A stretch of 37,220 bases of DNA from Halobacteriovorax sp. (GTDB taxonomy: Bacteria; Bdellovibrionota; Bacteriovoracia; Bacteriovoracales; Bacteriovoracaceae). Below are positions 1 through 8,064 of the stretch, piece after piece (the stretch's first letter is position 1; every line of letters begins with the position of its first letter). Under the pieces are notes generated by a model. That model was not told the origin of the DNA, did not search any database, and was given only the letters and a program-made list of their open reading frames with translations. The stretch is taken from NCBI GenBank assembly GCA_024686135.1, contig JAIBDQ010000013.1, positions 1 through 37,220 of the forward strand. Reading direction: 5' to 3'. Made by a program: the position numbers and the translations under genes.

Positions 1-923
1 GAGTGAGCGTTATCATTCCACTCTAAGTCTTTGCCGAGCGTAGCGGTGTAGTTGTACCAATAACCTTGGATAAGACCATTAATTCCATAACCTAATATTG
101 GTTTTGCTAAGAAGGAATCCCAGGCCCCTTGCCAAACACCTAGCCTTACAAACTTAGATGATCTTTCAATCATATTAGAAATAAGAGAATTAGGACTTAA
201 AAAATACTGAGTACTTAAGGCAATCACTCCAAGGACCATGGCACCAAGAGAAATTTTTAATGTCTTTTTGTCTGCCATAAGAGCAAAAGCAATTAAACCT
301 AAAATTACACCACCTAGCGAAGCTCTAGAGCCAAGATAGATTAGGGTCACAAAACAAAGAGCGTGGATAAAGTAATTGAGGTATTTTTTTGATCCTTCAA
401 AGATATGTCTAAAGATGAGATTCACAAAAATTGTAGAACCAATCCAATAGGCCAGAGGGTTTGGATTACCCATTAAGGCTGTTTCACCTTTCTTGGCCGA
501 AACGAAAAAGACTTTATATAAAACGATAAAACACATAAGTGTTCCACTTCCAATTAAGACAGCTGCTAAAAAGTCTTTTGTGATCTTAGCCTCTTTTAAA
601 ACTAAACTTCCTAAAATAATGGCGAGATAAAAAATAACACCCGTCCCTCTCCAAAAAGAACCAAAGAGAGCTAAAGGTAAATCGCTAACCCAAAAGAGGG
701 AGAGTAAACTAAAGACCATTAATGAGAAAAAACCGATTTGAATTTTACCCAGCTCAAGTTCCTCATCCGCACCACTATTGAAACAAACTCCAACTAGTCC
801 TAGTCCAATCAAAATTTGAAAGAGAATAACTTTAGGGTAAATAAAGGGGAGCGGGATTCCAGAGATGGAAAAAAAAGGAATAAAGAAAAGGCCTAAGAGC
901 CAGAATTTAAAGAAATATTGCAT
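1..923 (-). CDS. O-antigen ligase/polymerase (Wzy_C) family membrane protein, C-terminus cut by window edge
   Basis: The reverse strand is open from an ATG at 921-923 to the window edge, giving about 307 residues without a stop. The translation starts MQYFFKFWLLGLFFIPFF and is a chain of hydrophobic segments. Near residues 190-215 it has YLGSRASLGGVILG, like the 'gSRg' region of Wzy_C proteins. Towards the edge it has RLGVWQGAWDSFLAKPILGYG and then NDNAHS, which match the family's W-x-x-A...P-x-x-G-x-G and H-N-x-x-L landmarks. Such inner-membrane enzymes polymerise or ligate surface polysaccharide, or glycosylate proteins; the acceptor cannot be told from this part. It is transcribed divergently from the gene at 1011. 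Confidence 0.8.
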   Translation of the reverse strand, partial: MQYFFKFWLLGLFFIPFFSISGIPLPFIYPKVILFQILIGLGLVGVCFNSGADEELELGKIQIGFFSLMVFSLLSLFWVSDLPLALFGSFWRGTGVIFYLAIILGSLVLKEAKITKDFLAAVLIGSGTLMCFIVLYKVFFVSAKKGETALMGNPNPLAYWIGSTIFVNLIFRHIFEGSKKYLNYFIHALCFVTLIYLGSRASLGGVILGLIAFALMADKKTLKISLGAMVLGVIALSTQYFLSPNSLISNMIERSSKFVRLGVWQGAWDSFLAKPILGYGINGLIQGYWYNYTATLGKDLEWNDNAH

Positions 924-975
924 AGATAAAGTTTAATTGATGATGCGGTCGATTAAAATAATAAAATGATCTGTT

Positions 976-1004
976 TTGCCTCTATCGAGATGTGCCTGTA
1001 AGAT
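976..1004 (+). promoter_or_regulatory. Candidate sigma70 promoter giving a leaderless mRNA
   Basis: TTGCCT (976-981), a 17-base spacer and TAAGAT (999-1004) form a good -35/-10 pair. The ATG at 1011 lies 6 bases after the -10, so transcription would begin at or next to the start codon. No Shine-Dalgarno precedes this ATG, which fits a leaderless transcript. Inference from sequence only. Confidence 0.5.
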
Positions 1005-1010
1005 TCTCTT

Positions 1011-1775
1011 ATGAAAAAACTTGTCTATATTACACTACCATTACTTATGAGTTTCACCGCAATGGCCCATGGAATAAGCGCTTCGGCTAAACAGGCCATG
1101 CTAGATGGAGGCATGCTGAATTACCTATGGCTCGGTGCTGAACATATGATCACGGGATATGATCATTTGCTTTTCTTGTTCGGGGTCATCTTTTTTCTGA
1201 CAAGTTTTAAAGATATTCTCAAATTCATATCTGTCTTCACTCTAGGGCATTGTATTACGCTAATTTTTGCGACTTATTTAGGCATTAGCGCTAATTACTT
1301 TTTAGTTGATGCAGTGATAGCTCTTTCTGTCTGCTACAAAGGATTTGATAATAACGGCTATTTTAAATCTTATCTGGGATTCAATTCCTCTCCATCTCTT
1401 CTAGGCATGGTTTTTACTTTTGGTCTGATCCACGGTTTTGGACTTTCAACGAGACTTCAGCAATTACCTCTCGGAGAAAAGGGAATGGATTTTCTTGGAA
1501 GAATTCTCTCTTTTAATGTTGGAGTAGAAGTTGGTCAGGTGGCCGCCCTAACTATCATGTTAATCCTATTATCTGGCGCCAGAAAGACAGACTTATTTAA
1601 AAAGCTAGCTAGAGTTTCAAATGACCTGCTTATCTTGGCAGGTTTTTTATTATTTTTAATGCAAATGCATGGGTATCTTCATACAAGTTATCCCGATGAT
1701 TTTGGCTTTTCAAAAGATGAACATATTCACCATCATGAAGATATGAATTCTTATGGTGGGCACGATAGCTTATAG
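1011..1775 (+). CDS. HupE/UreJ-family membrane protein, probable metal permease
   Basis: The 254-residue protein begins with a signal peptide (MKKLVYITLPLLMSFTAMA) followed by H-G. Hydrophobic helices carry GYDHLLFLFG (about residues 49-58), LGHCITL (79-85) and LIHGFGLS (139-146), the histidine-bearing signatures of the HupE/UreJ_2 family. The C-terminal tail is His-rich (HIHHHED). Relatives are linked to nickel or cobalt handling, but the substrate here is not shown; no urease or hydrogenase gene is in the window. It heads a tight co-directional run, with the next gene's ATG 8 bases after its stop. No Shine-Dalgarno precedes the ATG. Confidence 0.82.
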   Translation: MKKLVYITLPLLMSFTAMAHGISASAKQAMLDGGMLNYLWLGAEHMITGYDHLLFLFGVIFFLTSFKDILKFISVFTLGHCITLIFATYLGISANYFLVDAVIALSVCYKGFDNNGYFKSYLGFNSSPSLLGMVFTFGLIHGFGLSTRLQQLPLGEKGMDFLGRILSFNVGVEVGQVAALTIMLILLSGARKTDLFKKLARVSNDLLILAGFLLFLMQMHGYLHTSYPDDFGFSKDEHIHHHEDMNSYGGHDSL

Positions 1776-1782
1776 GAGCTTT

Positions 1783-2130
1783 ATGAAAAATTTATTAATA
1801 ATTGGCACTCTTTTATTTTCATTTAACTTATTTGCTCATGGAGATCATGGTCATAGTCATGCGCCAGCGCCAATGGGAAAAGCTGTTTCAAAAAAGAGAC
1901 TTCCTAAAATCGCTAAAGTTTATGTTATGAACTATATCCAGCGTGGGGCCCTAGACAAAACTTGGAATGACGCTGTTCATGTAAAGAGTGAAAAGAAATC
2001 CTTTAATGGAAAAGAAGAGTGGATTTTAAGTTTTAAAAACTCCAAATCTAAAGATAAAAAGAAACAAGTCTTATATGTTTTTATGCGTCTTGATGGAAAG
2101 CTTATCGCAGCTAACTTCACTGGGAAATAA
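1783..2130 (+). CDS. Small His-rich periplasmic protein, DUF6488-like
   Basis: I start the gene at the ATG at 1783, preceded by AGGAG at 1774-1778; an in-frame ATG at 1753 lies inside the upstream gene and would bury the signal peptide. The 115-residue product has a signal peptide (MKNLLIIGTLLFSFNLFA), then HGDHGHSHAPAP, then a compact domain ending YVFMRLDGKLIAANFTGK. This pattern resembles DUF6488 proteins often found beside HupE/UreJ-like permeases. A periplasmic metal-binding role is inferred from the histidines and the neighbour. Confidence 0.7.
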   Translation: MKNLLIIGTLLFSFNLFAHGDHGHSHAPAPMGKAVSKKRLPKIAKVYVMNYIQRGALDKTWNDAVHVKSEKKSFNGKEEWILSFKNSKSKDKKKQVLYVFMRLDGKLIAANFTGK

Positions 2131-2681
2131 TGGAACTTATAGGTTCAATTGCTTCTCCCTATGTGCGAAGAATTCGGATCATGCTTGGTGATCTTGAATA
2201 TAAATTCAATACTGTGGAAGTCTTTAGTAAGAAAGGGCAAAAACTTATAGGGAAGTATTCTCCTACTAAAAGAGTTCCAATACTTGTAGATGAAAAAAGA
2301 GTGCTCTGGGACTCTCTTCTTATTGCAGAATACTTTAGCGATGAACCTATCGATCTTATTAGTAAAAAAGAGCTTGTCCTTATCAATGAGATGACGGATG
2401 CAGGTATTCAACTCTTTCAGCTTAGAAAATTTGAACTAGATTTAAATGATAATTCCGTTTTTTCTAAGAATAATTTAGATAGAATTAAGAATGTCCTTGA
2501 GCATTTTGAAAAAAGAGAATTTAAATATTTTTATATGATTGAAGAATGGCTCTTTTGCACTCTTGACTGGTTTAGCTTTAGAGAAGTGTATGACTGGCGA
2601 GCGGGGCATCCGAACTTAGTGAAGTTTTATGAAACCCATCTTAATGATGAATACATCAAGAAGACAGATCCTCGTTTGTGA
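2130..2681 (+). CDS. Glutathione S-transferase-like protein
   Basis: The 183-residue protein opens with a thioredoxin-like GST N-terminal domain: MELIGSIASPYVRRIRIML, then KRVPILV with the conserved cis-proline, then WDSLLIAEYF with the D-S pair that contacts the glutathione gamma-glutamyl group. The helical C-terminal half is short and ends GHPNLVKFYETHL. The usual catalytic Ser/Cys/Tyr position falls in S-P-Y-V-R. Its ATG overlaps the previous stop as TAATG, so translation is probably coupled. The substrate is unknown; stringent-starvation-like or bacterial GSTs are alternatives within the same fold. Confidence 0.78.
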   Translation: MELIGSIASPYVRRIRIMLGDLEYKFNTVEVFSKKGQKLIGKYSPTKRVPILVDEKRVLWDSLLIAEYFSDEPIDLISKKELVLINEMTDAGIQLFQLRKFELDLNDNSVFSKNNLDRIKNVLEHFEKREFKYFYMIEEWLFCTLDWFSFREVYDWRAGHPNLVKFYETHLNDEYIKKTDPRL

Positions 2682-3298
2682 AAACAAAATTAGGTCCTAA
2701 ATTAGAAAGTCTCTTTAAATTAATACCAATGAATTACGATGTTATCTGGGATACCTGCTGTGACCATGGTCATCTTGGATTGGCCTGCCTTGAAAATAAT
2801 AAGGCTGGTAAAGTGATCTTTGTGGATCAGGTTCCAAAAATAATAGAGGAGCTCTCCCTTAAATTAGATAAAATAGCAGGTCTTTCCCGTGAGAGATATG
2901 AGTTACAATCAATTCCAGCCCAAGAGATCATCCTCGAAAATAAAAACAATCTTGTTTGCATAAGCGGAGTGGGCGGAGAAGAGGTCATCGTCATTATTAA
3001 AAACCTAAACGGAAAGTTCGATCTTCATATTAGTCCTCAGTATCACCTATTTGAGGTTCGAAGATTCCTAAATGATATAGGTTTTAAGATGATCAAAGAA
3101 GAGCTTCGCTTCGAAGGGAAGTTTGGAAGAGAGCTGCTTTATTTATCTAAAGATGGTCCATTTAAGATAGATCCAATTGGAAAAGACCTTTTTGATTTAA
3201 AGGATGAAAGGCATCTGAATTATATAAAAGGAATCACTCAGCATTTAAAGAGAATCAAGGATAATGACGCCTTGGCGTACTACGAAGCTTTATTTTAA
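2678..3298 (+). CDS. TrmK-like tRNA (adenine22-N1)-methyltransferase family protein
   Basis: A GTG start at 2678 overlaps the previous stop (GTGA). The 206-residue protein carries a SAM-binding motif I, WDTCCDHGHLGLACL (residues 24-38), followed by KVIFVDQVP and ISGVGGEEVI, the arrangement seen in COG2384/TrmK proteins. TrmK methylates N1 of A22 in some tRNAs; proteins of this family in Gram-negatives are less studied, so the exact target is uncertain. It is last in the run begun at 1011 and overlaps the convergent channel gene by 9 bases. Confidence 0.75.
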   Translation: MKTKLGPKLESLFKLIPMNYDVIWDTCCDHGHLGLACLENNKAGKVIFVDQVPKIIEELSLKLDKIAGLSRERYELQSIPAQEIILENKNNLVCISGVGGEEVIVIIKNLNGKFDLHISPQYHLFEVRRFLNDIGFKMIKEELRFEGKFGRELLYLSKDGPFKIDPIGKDLFDLKDERHLNYIKGITQHLKRIKDNDALAYYEALF

Positions 3299-4123
3299 CT
3301 CGTGAAATTTATTATAGTCTACGACCATTCGACCATCTTCTCTTGTCGTCATGATATCTTCAAAGTATCGGTTCTTAATAATATCAGACGGGTAGTAATT
3401 ATGCCGTGAAAAAACAGTATTAGAATAAGTATCATCATGACCAATAACAGTAACTATTAATCCTTTTAAATTTCCTGCTTCGTAATCCATATTTAATAAA
3501 GGGGAGCCTTCATCAATCTTATGGAAAATACTCCAGCTCATCCTGAAGACGGGAGTGTTACTTCGTTCAAGCTTTAAGTCATGAATCTTTCGCATATGAT
3601 GCCCTTCCGCGGTCCATTCATCTATGAGAGCTGAGATACGTATGCGAGCTTCTGAGATATCGTTTGATCTGGTATTTCCAATTCGAAAGCAAAGGCAACG
3701 TTCTCCATTGATTAATGTATCTAATAAATTCTTACTATAAATAATCTTGGCATGGGGACGTGAGATCTTTGAGAAGATAAGTCCGGTGGCAGCCGCTACA
3801 CCGATAAGACCAAAAGCTGCTTCAATAGTGACAATAATATTTCCATAAGCGCCTGAGGGAGCGAGAGCTCCGTAGCCAATCGTCGACATGGTTTGTACTG
3901 AAAAGAAAAAAGACTTTAAAAAACTTCCATCCACGTTGTTTTGAATACTTCCTGGAACAATTAAATAAAGACCAGCAAAAATAACATTGCTAATTAAATA
4001 CAGGAAAAAGAAGATGGTAAATAGCTTGGCCCAACTGGCCTCCATTAGATAATAATAAATATCCTTTTTGTATTCTTTAGGTAAACCTAAGCTTATAGGA
4101 TCGAAATCTATTTCATTCTTCAT
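3290..4123 (-). CDS. Inward-rectifier (KirBac-type) potassium channel
   Basis: The 277-residue product has two membrane helices (about residues 33-55 and 96-117) around a pore loop with the K+ filter TIGYG (81-85), followed by a beta-rich cytoplasmic domain of about 150 residues, the KirBac layout. The amphipathic N-terminal segment before TM1 is the slide helix. I chose the ATG at 4123; an in-frame TTG at 4138 would add five residues and has no better ribosome site. It lies 39 bases downstream of the PilZ gene on the same strand, suggesting co-transcription. The family conducts K+ across the inner membrane and is gated through the cytoplasmic domain. Confidence 0.9.
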   Translation of the reverse strand: MKNEIDFDPISLGLPKEYKKDIYYYLMEASWAKLFTIFFFLYLISNVIFAGLYLIVPGSIQNNVDGSFLKSFFFSVQTMSTIGYGALAPSGAYGNIIVTIEAAFGLIGVAAATGLIFSKISRPHAKIIYSKNLLDTLINGERCLCFRIGNTRSNDISEARIRISALIDEWTAEGHHMRKIHDLKLERSNTPVFRMSWSIFHKIDEGSPLLNMDYEAGNLKGLIVTVIGHDDTYSNTVFSRHNYYPSDIIKNRYFEDIMTTREDGRMVVDYNKFHELK

Positions 4124-4162
4124 TAATAAAGTTTGCAATTGATTGTATCACTTGGAAAGAAC

Positions 4163-4825
4163 TTATTCGGTAAACTCGCCGCCAATTCTTATATATCGAG
4201 CACCAGAGAGAACATTTTCAAGTGGTCTTAGGCTTCTTACACAAAAATGTCTTTTAGATAAATGATCGATATTAGATTCACCAATTTCAATAATTTGTTG
4301 GGGGTTTAAAAAGGGGGCAAACTCAATGGGAATGAGTAGACCAATTCCGCCATCTGAGTAATCTAAGACTTGGCAGGATGCTTTAATTTTTTCATAACTC
4401 TCTGAGTACAAATAAATACTAAGAGTCAGGGTACTTTGTAACCCAAAACGAACACGCCCCCCTTCTCTGGTTTCTTCAATTCTAAGAGTCGTTGGGAAAT
4501 TAATCTTTAACTTGTTAGAGCTTTCTGACTTAATTTTAGATTTGAAAATTGTTTTTCGAAATTCTGAATGGAAAAACACCTCTTTATCTTTATGAAATCC
4601 TAGGCCTTGTTTTAGTTCCATACTTTTGAAGTTGATATAATCGGATTTTTTTTGGTAATTAAAGAAGAAGCCGACAGTGTTCTTATTTTCACCATGAACA
4701 TTTTGCCAGGCAGAAATACACTCTCTGGAGTTGTAGATATTTCTAAGAATATTTTGAATGGACCTAGAGTTGGAGACTTCGACAAAGCCTTTATTCTCCT
4801 CATCTTCTTCTTTTAAAGCTCCCAT
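4163..4825 (-). CDS. YcgR-like PilZ-domain protein, probable c-di-GMP receptor
   Basis: The 220-residue protein has an N-terminal beta-rich part (about 20-110) and a C-terminal PilZ domain. Both c-di-GMP contact motifs are readable: RxxxR as R120-EGG-R124, and (D/N)xSxxG as D155-Y-S157-DG-G160. The two-domain arrangement resembles YcgR, whose N-terminal domain docks on a partner such as the flagellar motor. The ATG at 4825 is preceded by AGGG and GGAG purine tracts. It lies directly upstream of the Kir channel gene. The partner is unknown; the annotation as a c-di-GMP binder rests on the two motifs. Confidence 0.75.
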   Translation of the reverse strand: MGALKEEDEENKGFVEVSNSRSIQNILRNIYNSRECISAWQNVHGENKNTVGFFFNYQKKSDYINFKSMELKQGLGFHKDKEVFFHSEFRKTIFKSKIKSESSNKLKINFPTTLRIEETREGGRVRFGLQSTLTLSIYLYSESYEKIKASCQVLDYSDGGIGLLIPIEFAPFLNPQQIIEIGESNIDHLSKRHFCVRSLRPLENVLSGARYIRIGGEFTE

Positions 4826-4924
4826 AACCCTATTTTCTCATTCTCCAGAAATAGGTCCAGAAATACTTCTAATCTATTGAAATTAGGAACATTAATTATA
4901 AAATAGCTGCCAACTATTCTAGGA

Positions 4925-5140
4925 TTATGAGCACTTAGGGCACCAGGTGCCAGGTTTGCTCTTCTTGCCCATGACTTCTAGAGGGGTGGCCCGCCATTTA
5001 TGGCCACAGCTGCACTCAAATAGCAGTCTAAAGGTGGAATTCTTGTATTCCTTGGCCAGGCATTTGCCGCCTTTAGATTCAGCAAGCTTATGCATATCAT
5101 TTAAGTCAAAAGATCGACGTTTTTTAGGCTTATTTTCCAT
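4925..5140 (-). CDS. Small zinc-ribbon protein
   Basis: The 71-residue product has a basic N-terminus (KPKKRRSFD), then GGKCLAKEY, ECSCGHKW and a terminal GTWCPKCS. The C-x-C and C-x-x-C pairs would form one zinc site. The pattern 'GGkCL..Y......ECscGHkW......G.WCPkC' is that of zinc-ribbon modules found alone or fused to endonucleases and other nucleic-acid-binding proteins. No catalytic domain is present. It is transcribed away from the cold-shock gene, with about 120 bases between the starts. Its function is unknown; nucleic-acid binding is a guess. Confidence 0.65.
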   Translation of the reverse strand: MENKPKKRRSFDLNDMHKLAESKGGKCLAKEYKNSTFRLLFECSCGHKWRATPLEVMGKKSKPGTWCPKCS

Positions 5141-5261
5141 ATTCTTACACTATACACCGATTTCTGACCATTGTGGGGTATTCCTTTACTTATTTTGTCC
5201 ATGTGGTAAAACTCAATAATAACATTTTGTGTTATAGAACATTTTTTTTAGGATTACGATT

Positions 5262-5459
5262 ATGAGTACAGGTACAGTTAAGTTTTTTAATGAGGCAAAA
5301 GGTTTTGGATTTATTACTCCTGATGAGGGTGGAAATGACATCTTCGTTCACGCAACTGGAATTGAAGGTGGCGGATACCTTAACGAAAATGACAAGGTTG
5401 AGTATGAAGTAGGTGAAGGTCAAAAAGGGCCATGCGCTGTTCAAGTTAAAAAAATATAA
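5262..5459 (+). CDS. Cold-shock protein, CspA family
   Basis: The 65-residue single-domain protein has both RNA-binding motifs, KGFGFI (RNP1, residues 13-18) and DIFVHAT (RNP2), in an OB-fold framework beginning MSTGTVKFFNEAKGFG. It binds single-stranded RNA or DNA as a chaperone. AGGA (5250-5253) sits 8 bases before the ATG. It is monocistronic, closed by the terminator at 5485-5513. Whether it is cold-induced cannot be told; no long cold-shock-type leader is evident. Confidence 0.95.
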   Translation: MSTGTVKFFNEAKGFGFITPDEGGNDIFVHATGIEGGGYLNENDKVEYEVGEGQKGPCAVQVKKI

Positions 5460-5484
5460 TTAAGAATTTAAATATATAATTTTG

Positions 5485-5513
5485 AAGGGAGTCGAATGAC
5501 TCCCTTTTTTTTT
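5485..5513 (+). terminator. Rho-independent terminator after the cold-shock gene
   Basis: A 9-bp perfect stem AAGGGAGTC/GACTCCCTT with a GAAT loop (5485-5506) runs into a tract of nine T (5505-5513). It is placed 25 bases after the csp stop codon. Confidence 0.92.
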
Positions 5514-5536
5514 CACTTCCCTATGCGCGACCCCCT

Positions 5537-5564
5537 TTGACGAGGGGCTCTACACCATTATAGT
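5537..5564 (+). promoter_or_regulatory. Promoter of the demethylation/formate operon
   Basis: TTGACG (5537-5542), a 16-base spacer and TATAGT (5559-5564) form a strong sigma70-like promoter, giving a leader of about 30 bases before the ATG at 5602. The -35 lies in a small dyad, CCCC (5532-5535) and GGGG (5544-5547) flanking 8 bases, which could be an operator. AAGGGG at 5590-5595 is the ribosome binding site. Confidence 0.6.
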
Positions 5565-5601
5565 ATTTTCTTTTTAAAATTTTCTGATCAAGGGGTCGAT
5601 C

Positions 5602-8064
5602 ATGATAGAAGTACCAAAGCACGCTCGTGTTGTAATTGTTGGTGGTGGAATTATTGGTGTTTCCACGGCCTATCACTTAGCTCATGCTGGATGGAAGGAC
5701 GTTGTTCTTTTGGAACAAAGCGAACTAACTGCTGGTACGACGTGGCATGCTGCTGGACTTATGGTGACCTTCGGTTCGACTTCAGAAACTTCTACCGAGC
5801 TTAGAAAATACACAAAAGATTTATATTCAAAACTAGAGGCGGAGACAGGACATTCACCTGGTTTTCAGCCCATCGGTTTTATCGAAGCAGCATCAAATAA
5901 AGATCGCCTCGAAGAATACAGAAGGGTCTCTGCTTTTAATCGTTACTGCGGAATTGATGTTCAGGAAATTTCCCCTGCAGAAATTAAAAAGCTTTTTCCT
6001 CTTGCCCATGTAGATGATTTAGAAGCTGGCTTTTATGTGCCCACAGATGGAAAAGTTGATCCTGTTGGTGCAACCATGGCCATGGCCAAGGGAGCTCGTA
6101 TGCAAGGAGCTCAGCTAATCCAAGGTGTGACTGTTACAGGAGTGACAACTAAAAATGGTGCCGTTACAGGAGTAACTACGGAACAAGGTGATATCTCTTG
6201 TGAGTATGTGGTGAACTGCGCTGGTATGTGGGCCCGTCAATTTGGTGAAAAGAATGGGGTGACCATTCCAAATCAGGCGGCTGAACATTATTATTTAATC
6301 ACTGATGAAATTAAAGACCTACCTCAGGGAATGCCAGTCCTAGAGGATCCTTCTAGCTATGGTTATTATCGTCAAGAGGTAGATGGGATTATGGTGGGAA
6401 TGTTTGAACCTGTATGTGCCCCTTGGCTAGCGGATTCAGAAATTCCAGCAAACTTTTCTTTTCAAGACCTAAGTCCAGACTGGGATCGTATGACTCCTTT
6501 TTTGGAGAAGGCCATGGCAAGGGTTCCGATCACTATGGAGGTTGGCCTAAGAAAGTTTTTCTGTGGACCAGAAAGCTTTACGCCCGATATGGCCCCTATT
6601 ATTGGTGAAGCTCCTGAGCTAAAAAACTATTTTGTAGCCGCAGGCCTAAACTCTATCGGTATTCTTACCGGCGGTGGAATCGGAAAACTCATGGCCGAAT
6701 GGATTATGTCTGGTCTTCCGCAATACGATGTGACGGGAATGAATATTGATCGATTGCATACTTATCAAAATACTCCTAAGTACAGAGCTCATAGAACTGT
6801 TGAGACACTTGGAAATGTTTATAAATGTCATTACCCATTTAAGATTCCTCAAACGGCAAGGGACTGCAAGAAGTCCCCTTTTTACGATCGCATGAAAGAG
6901 GCTGGGGCCTACTTTACTGACGTCAGTGGCTGGGAAGCCCCCGCTTGGTTTGCTAAGCCTGGTGAGAAAGCAGAAGTTAAAGAGCTTAGTTGGGGAAGAG
7001 AGAACTGGTTTCCAAATTGGGCCGATGAGCATAAGGCCGCCCGTGAGAACGTTTGCATTATGGACATGTCTTTTATGGGGAAATTTGAAGTTGTGGGGCG
7101 TGATGCTGGAAAACTTCTTAATCGAATTTCTGCAAATGAAGTTGATGGGGAAGTGGGATTAATCACTTATACCCAGTGGCTTAATACAGATGGAAAGCTT
7201 GAAGCCGATTTAACGGTCACTAAAATGAGTGAGGAAAAATTTCTTGTTGTTGTGACAGATACCATGCACCGACATGTTGAAACTCATATGAAAAAGAATA
7301 TTCTCCCAGAAGAAAATGTTTTTGTTCATGATGTGACTGGTGGAATATCTCAGTTAAATGTTCAGGGACCAAATTCAAGAAAGCTTCTTCAAAAACTAAC
7401 GGGAACTGATTTATCAAATGAGGCTTTTCCTTTTAGAGGGGCAAAAGAAATCTCAATTGGTTATTCCAAACTATGGCTTATTAGAATCACGTACGTAGGT
7501 GAACTAGGATACGAGCTATATATTCCAACGGAACAAGCCGTGCAGGTCTATGATGAGATAATAGAAGCAGGTAAAGAATTTAACCTCGCTCACGCAGGTC
7601 TTCGCGCCCTTGGCTCTTTAAGAATGGAAAAAGGGTATAGAGATTATGGACACGATATTGATAATACAGATAATCCTTTTGAAACCGGTCTTGGTTTTGC
7701 TGTTAATTTAAAGGGAGGGGACTTTATTGGTAAAGAAGCCGCCATTAAGGCCAAACCTGAAAAGGCCACTATGCTTACTAGAAGATTGGCTCAAGTTCTA
7801 GTTAAAGACCCTGAACCTCTTCTTTGTCATGCAGAAATTATTCGAAAAGATGGAAAAGATATGGGCTATGTCAGGGCCGCTTCTTATGGTCACTCACTTG
7901 GGGGCGCAGTTGGGCTCTTTATGATTGAAGGCGGTGAGACACCTATCAACAAAGCCTTTTGTGAATCAGGAGAGTGGACGATTGAAATCGCTGGAAAGAA
8001 CTATCCGGCGCAAATATCATTAAGTCCCATGTATGATCCAAAAATGGAAAAGATAAAAGGATGA
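5602..8064 (+). CDS. Dimethylglycine/sarcosine dehydrogenase-like FAD enzyme with GcvT domain
   Basis: This 820-residue protein has an N-terminal DAO-type FAD domain with VIVGGGIIG (GxGxxG at 14-19) and E38 for the ADP ribose. TAGTTWHAAGL includes His49, aligned with the histidine that carries covalent 8-alpha-FAD in dimethylglycine dehydrogenase. A middle FAO_M-like segment (about 370-460, with GWEAPAWF) precedes a GcvT-like folate domain (about 470-690) and GcvT C-terminal barrel (about 710-805). Relatives oxidise N-methyl groups of dimethylglycine or sarcosine and pass the carbon to tetrahydrofolate. The exact substrate is not decided by sequence. It overlaps purU by 4 bases. Confidence 0.85.
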   Translation: MIEVPKHARVVIVGGGIIGVSTAYHLAHAGWKDVVLLEQSELTAGTTWHAAGLMVTFGSTSETSTELRKYTKDLYSKLEAETGHSPGFQPIGFIEAASNKDRLEEYRRVSAFNRYCGIDVQEISPAEIKKLFPLAHVDDLEAGFYVPTDGKVDPVGATMAMAKGARMQGAQLIQGVTVTGVTTKNGAVTGVTTEQGDISCEYVVNCAGMWARQFGEKNGVTIPNQAAEHYYLITDEIKDLPQGMPVLEDPSSYGYYRQEVDGIMVGMFEPVCAPWLADSEIPANFSFQDLSPDWDRMTPFLEKAMARVPITMEVGLRKFFCGPESFTPDMAPIIGEAPELKNYFVAAGLNSIGILTGGGIGKLMAEWIMSGLPQYDVTGMNIDRLHTYQNTPKYRAHRTVETLGNVYKCHYPFKIPQTARDCKKSPFYDRMKEAGAYFTDVSGWEAPAWFAKPGEKAEVKELSWGRENWFPNWADEHKAARENVCIMDMSFMGKFEVVGRDAGKLLNRISANEVDGEVGLITYTQWLNTDGKLEADLTVTKMSEEKFLVVVTDTMHRHVETHMKKNILPEENVFVHDVTGGISQLNVQGPNSRKLLQKLTGTDLSNEAFPFRGAKEISIGYSKLWLIRITYVGELGYELYIPTEQAVQVYDEIIEAGKEFNLAHAGLRALGSLRMEKGYRDYGHDIDNTDNPFETGLGFAVNLKGGDFIGKEAAIKAKPEKATMLTRRLAQVLVKDPEPLLCHAEIIRKDGKDMGYVRAASYGHSLGGAVGLFMIEGGETPINKAFCESGEWTIEIAGKNYPAQISLSPMYDPKMEKIKG

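Noticed and set aside
4123-4138. TTG start at 4138 for the Kir channel
   Set aside because: Adds five residues without a better ribosome site than the ATG at 4123.
6646-7417. Long reverse-strand open frames inside the dehydrogenase gene
   Set aside because: They lie opposite a gene with clear domain matches along its full length and have no ribosome sites or recognisable sequence.
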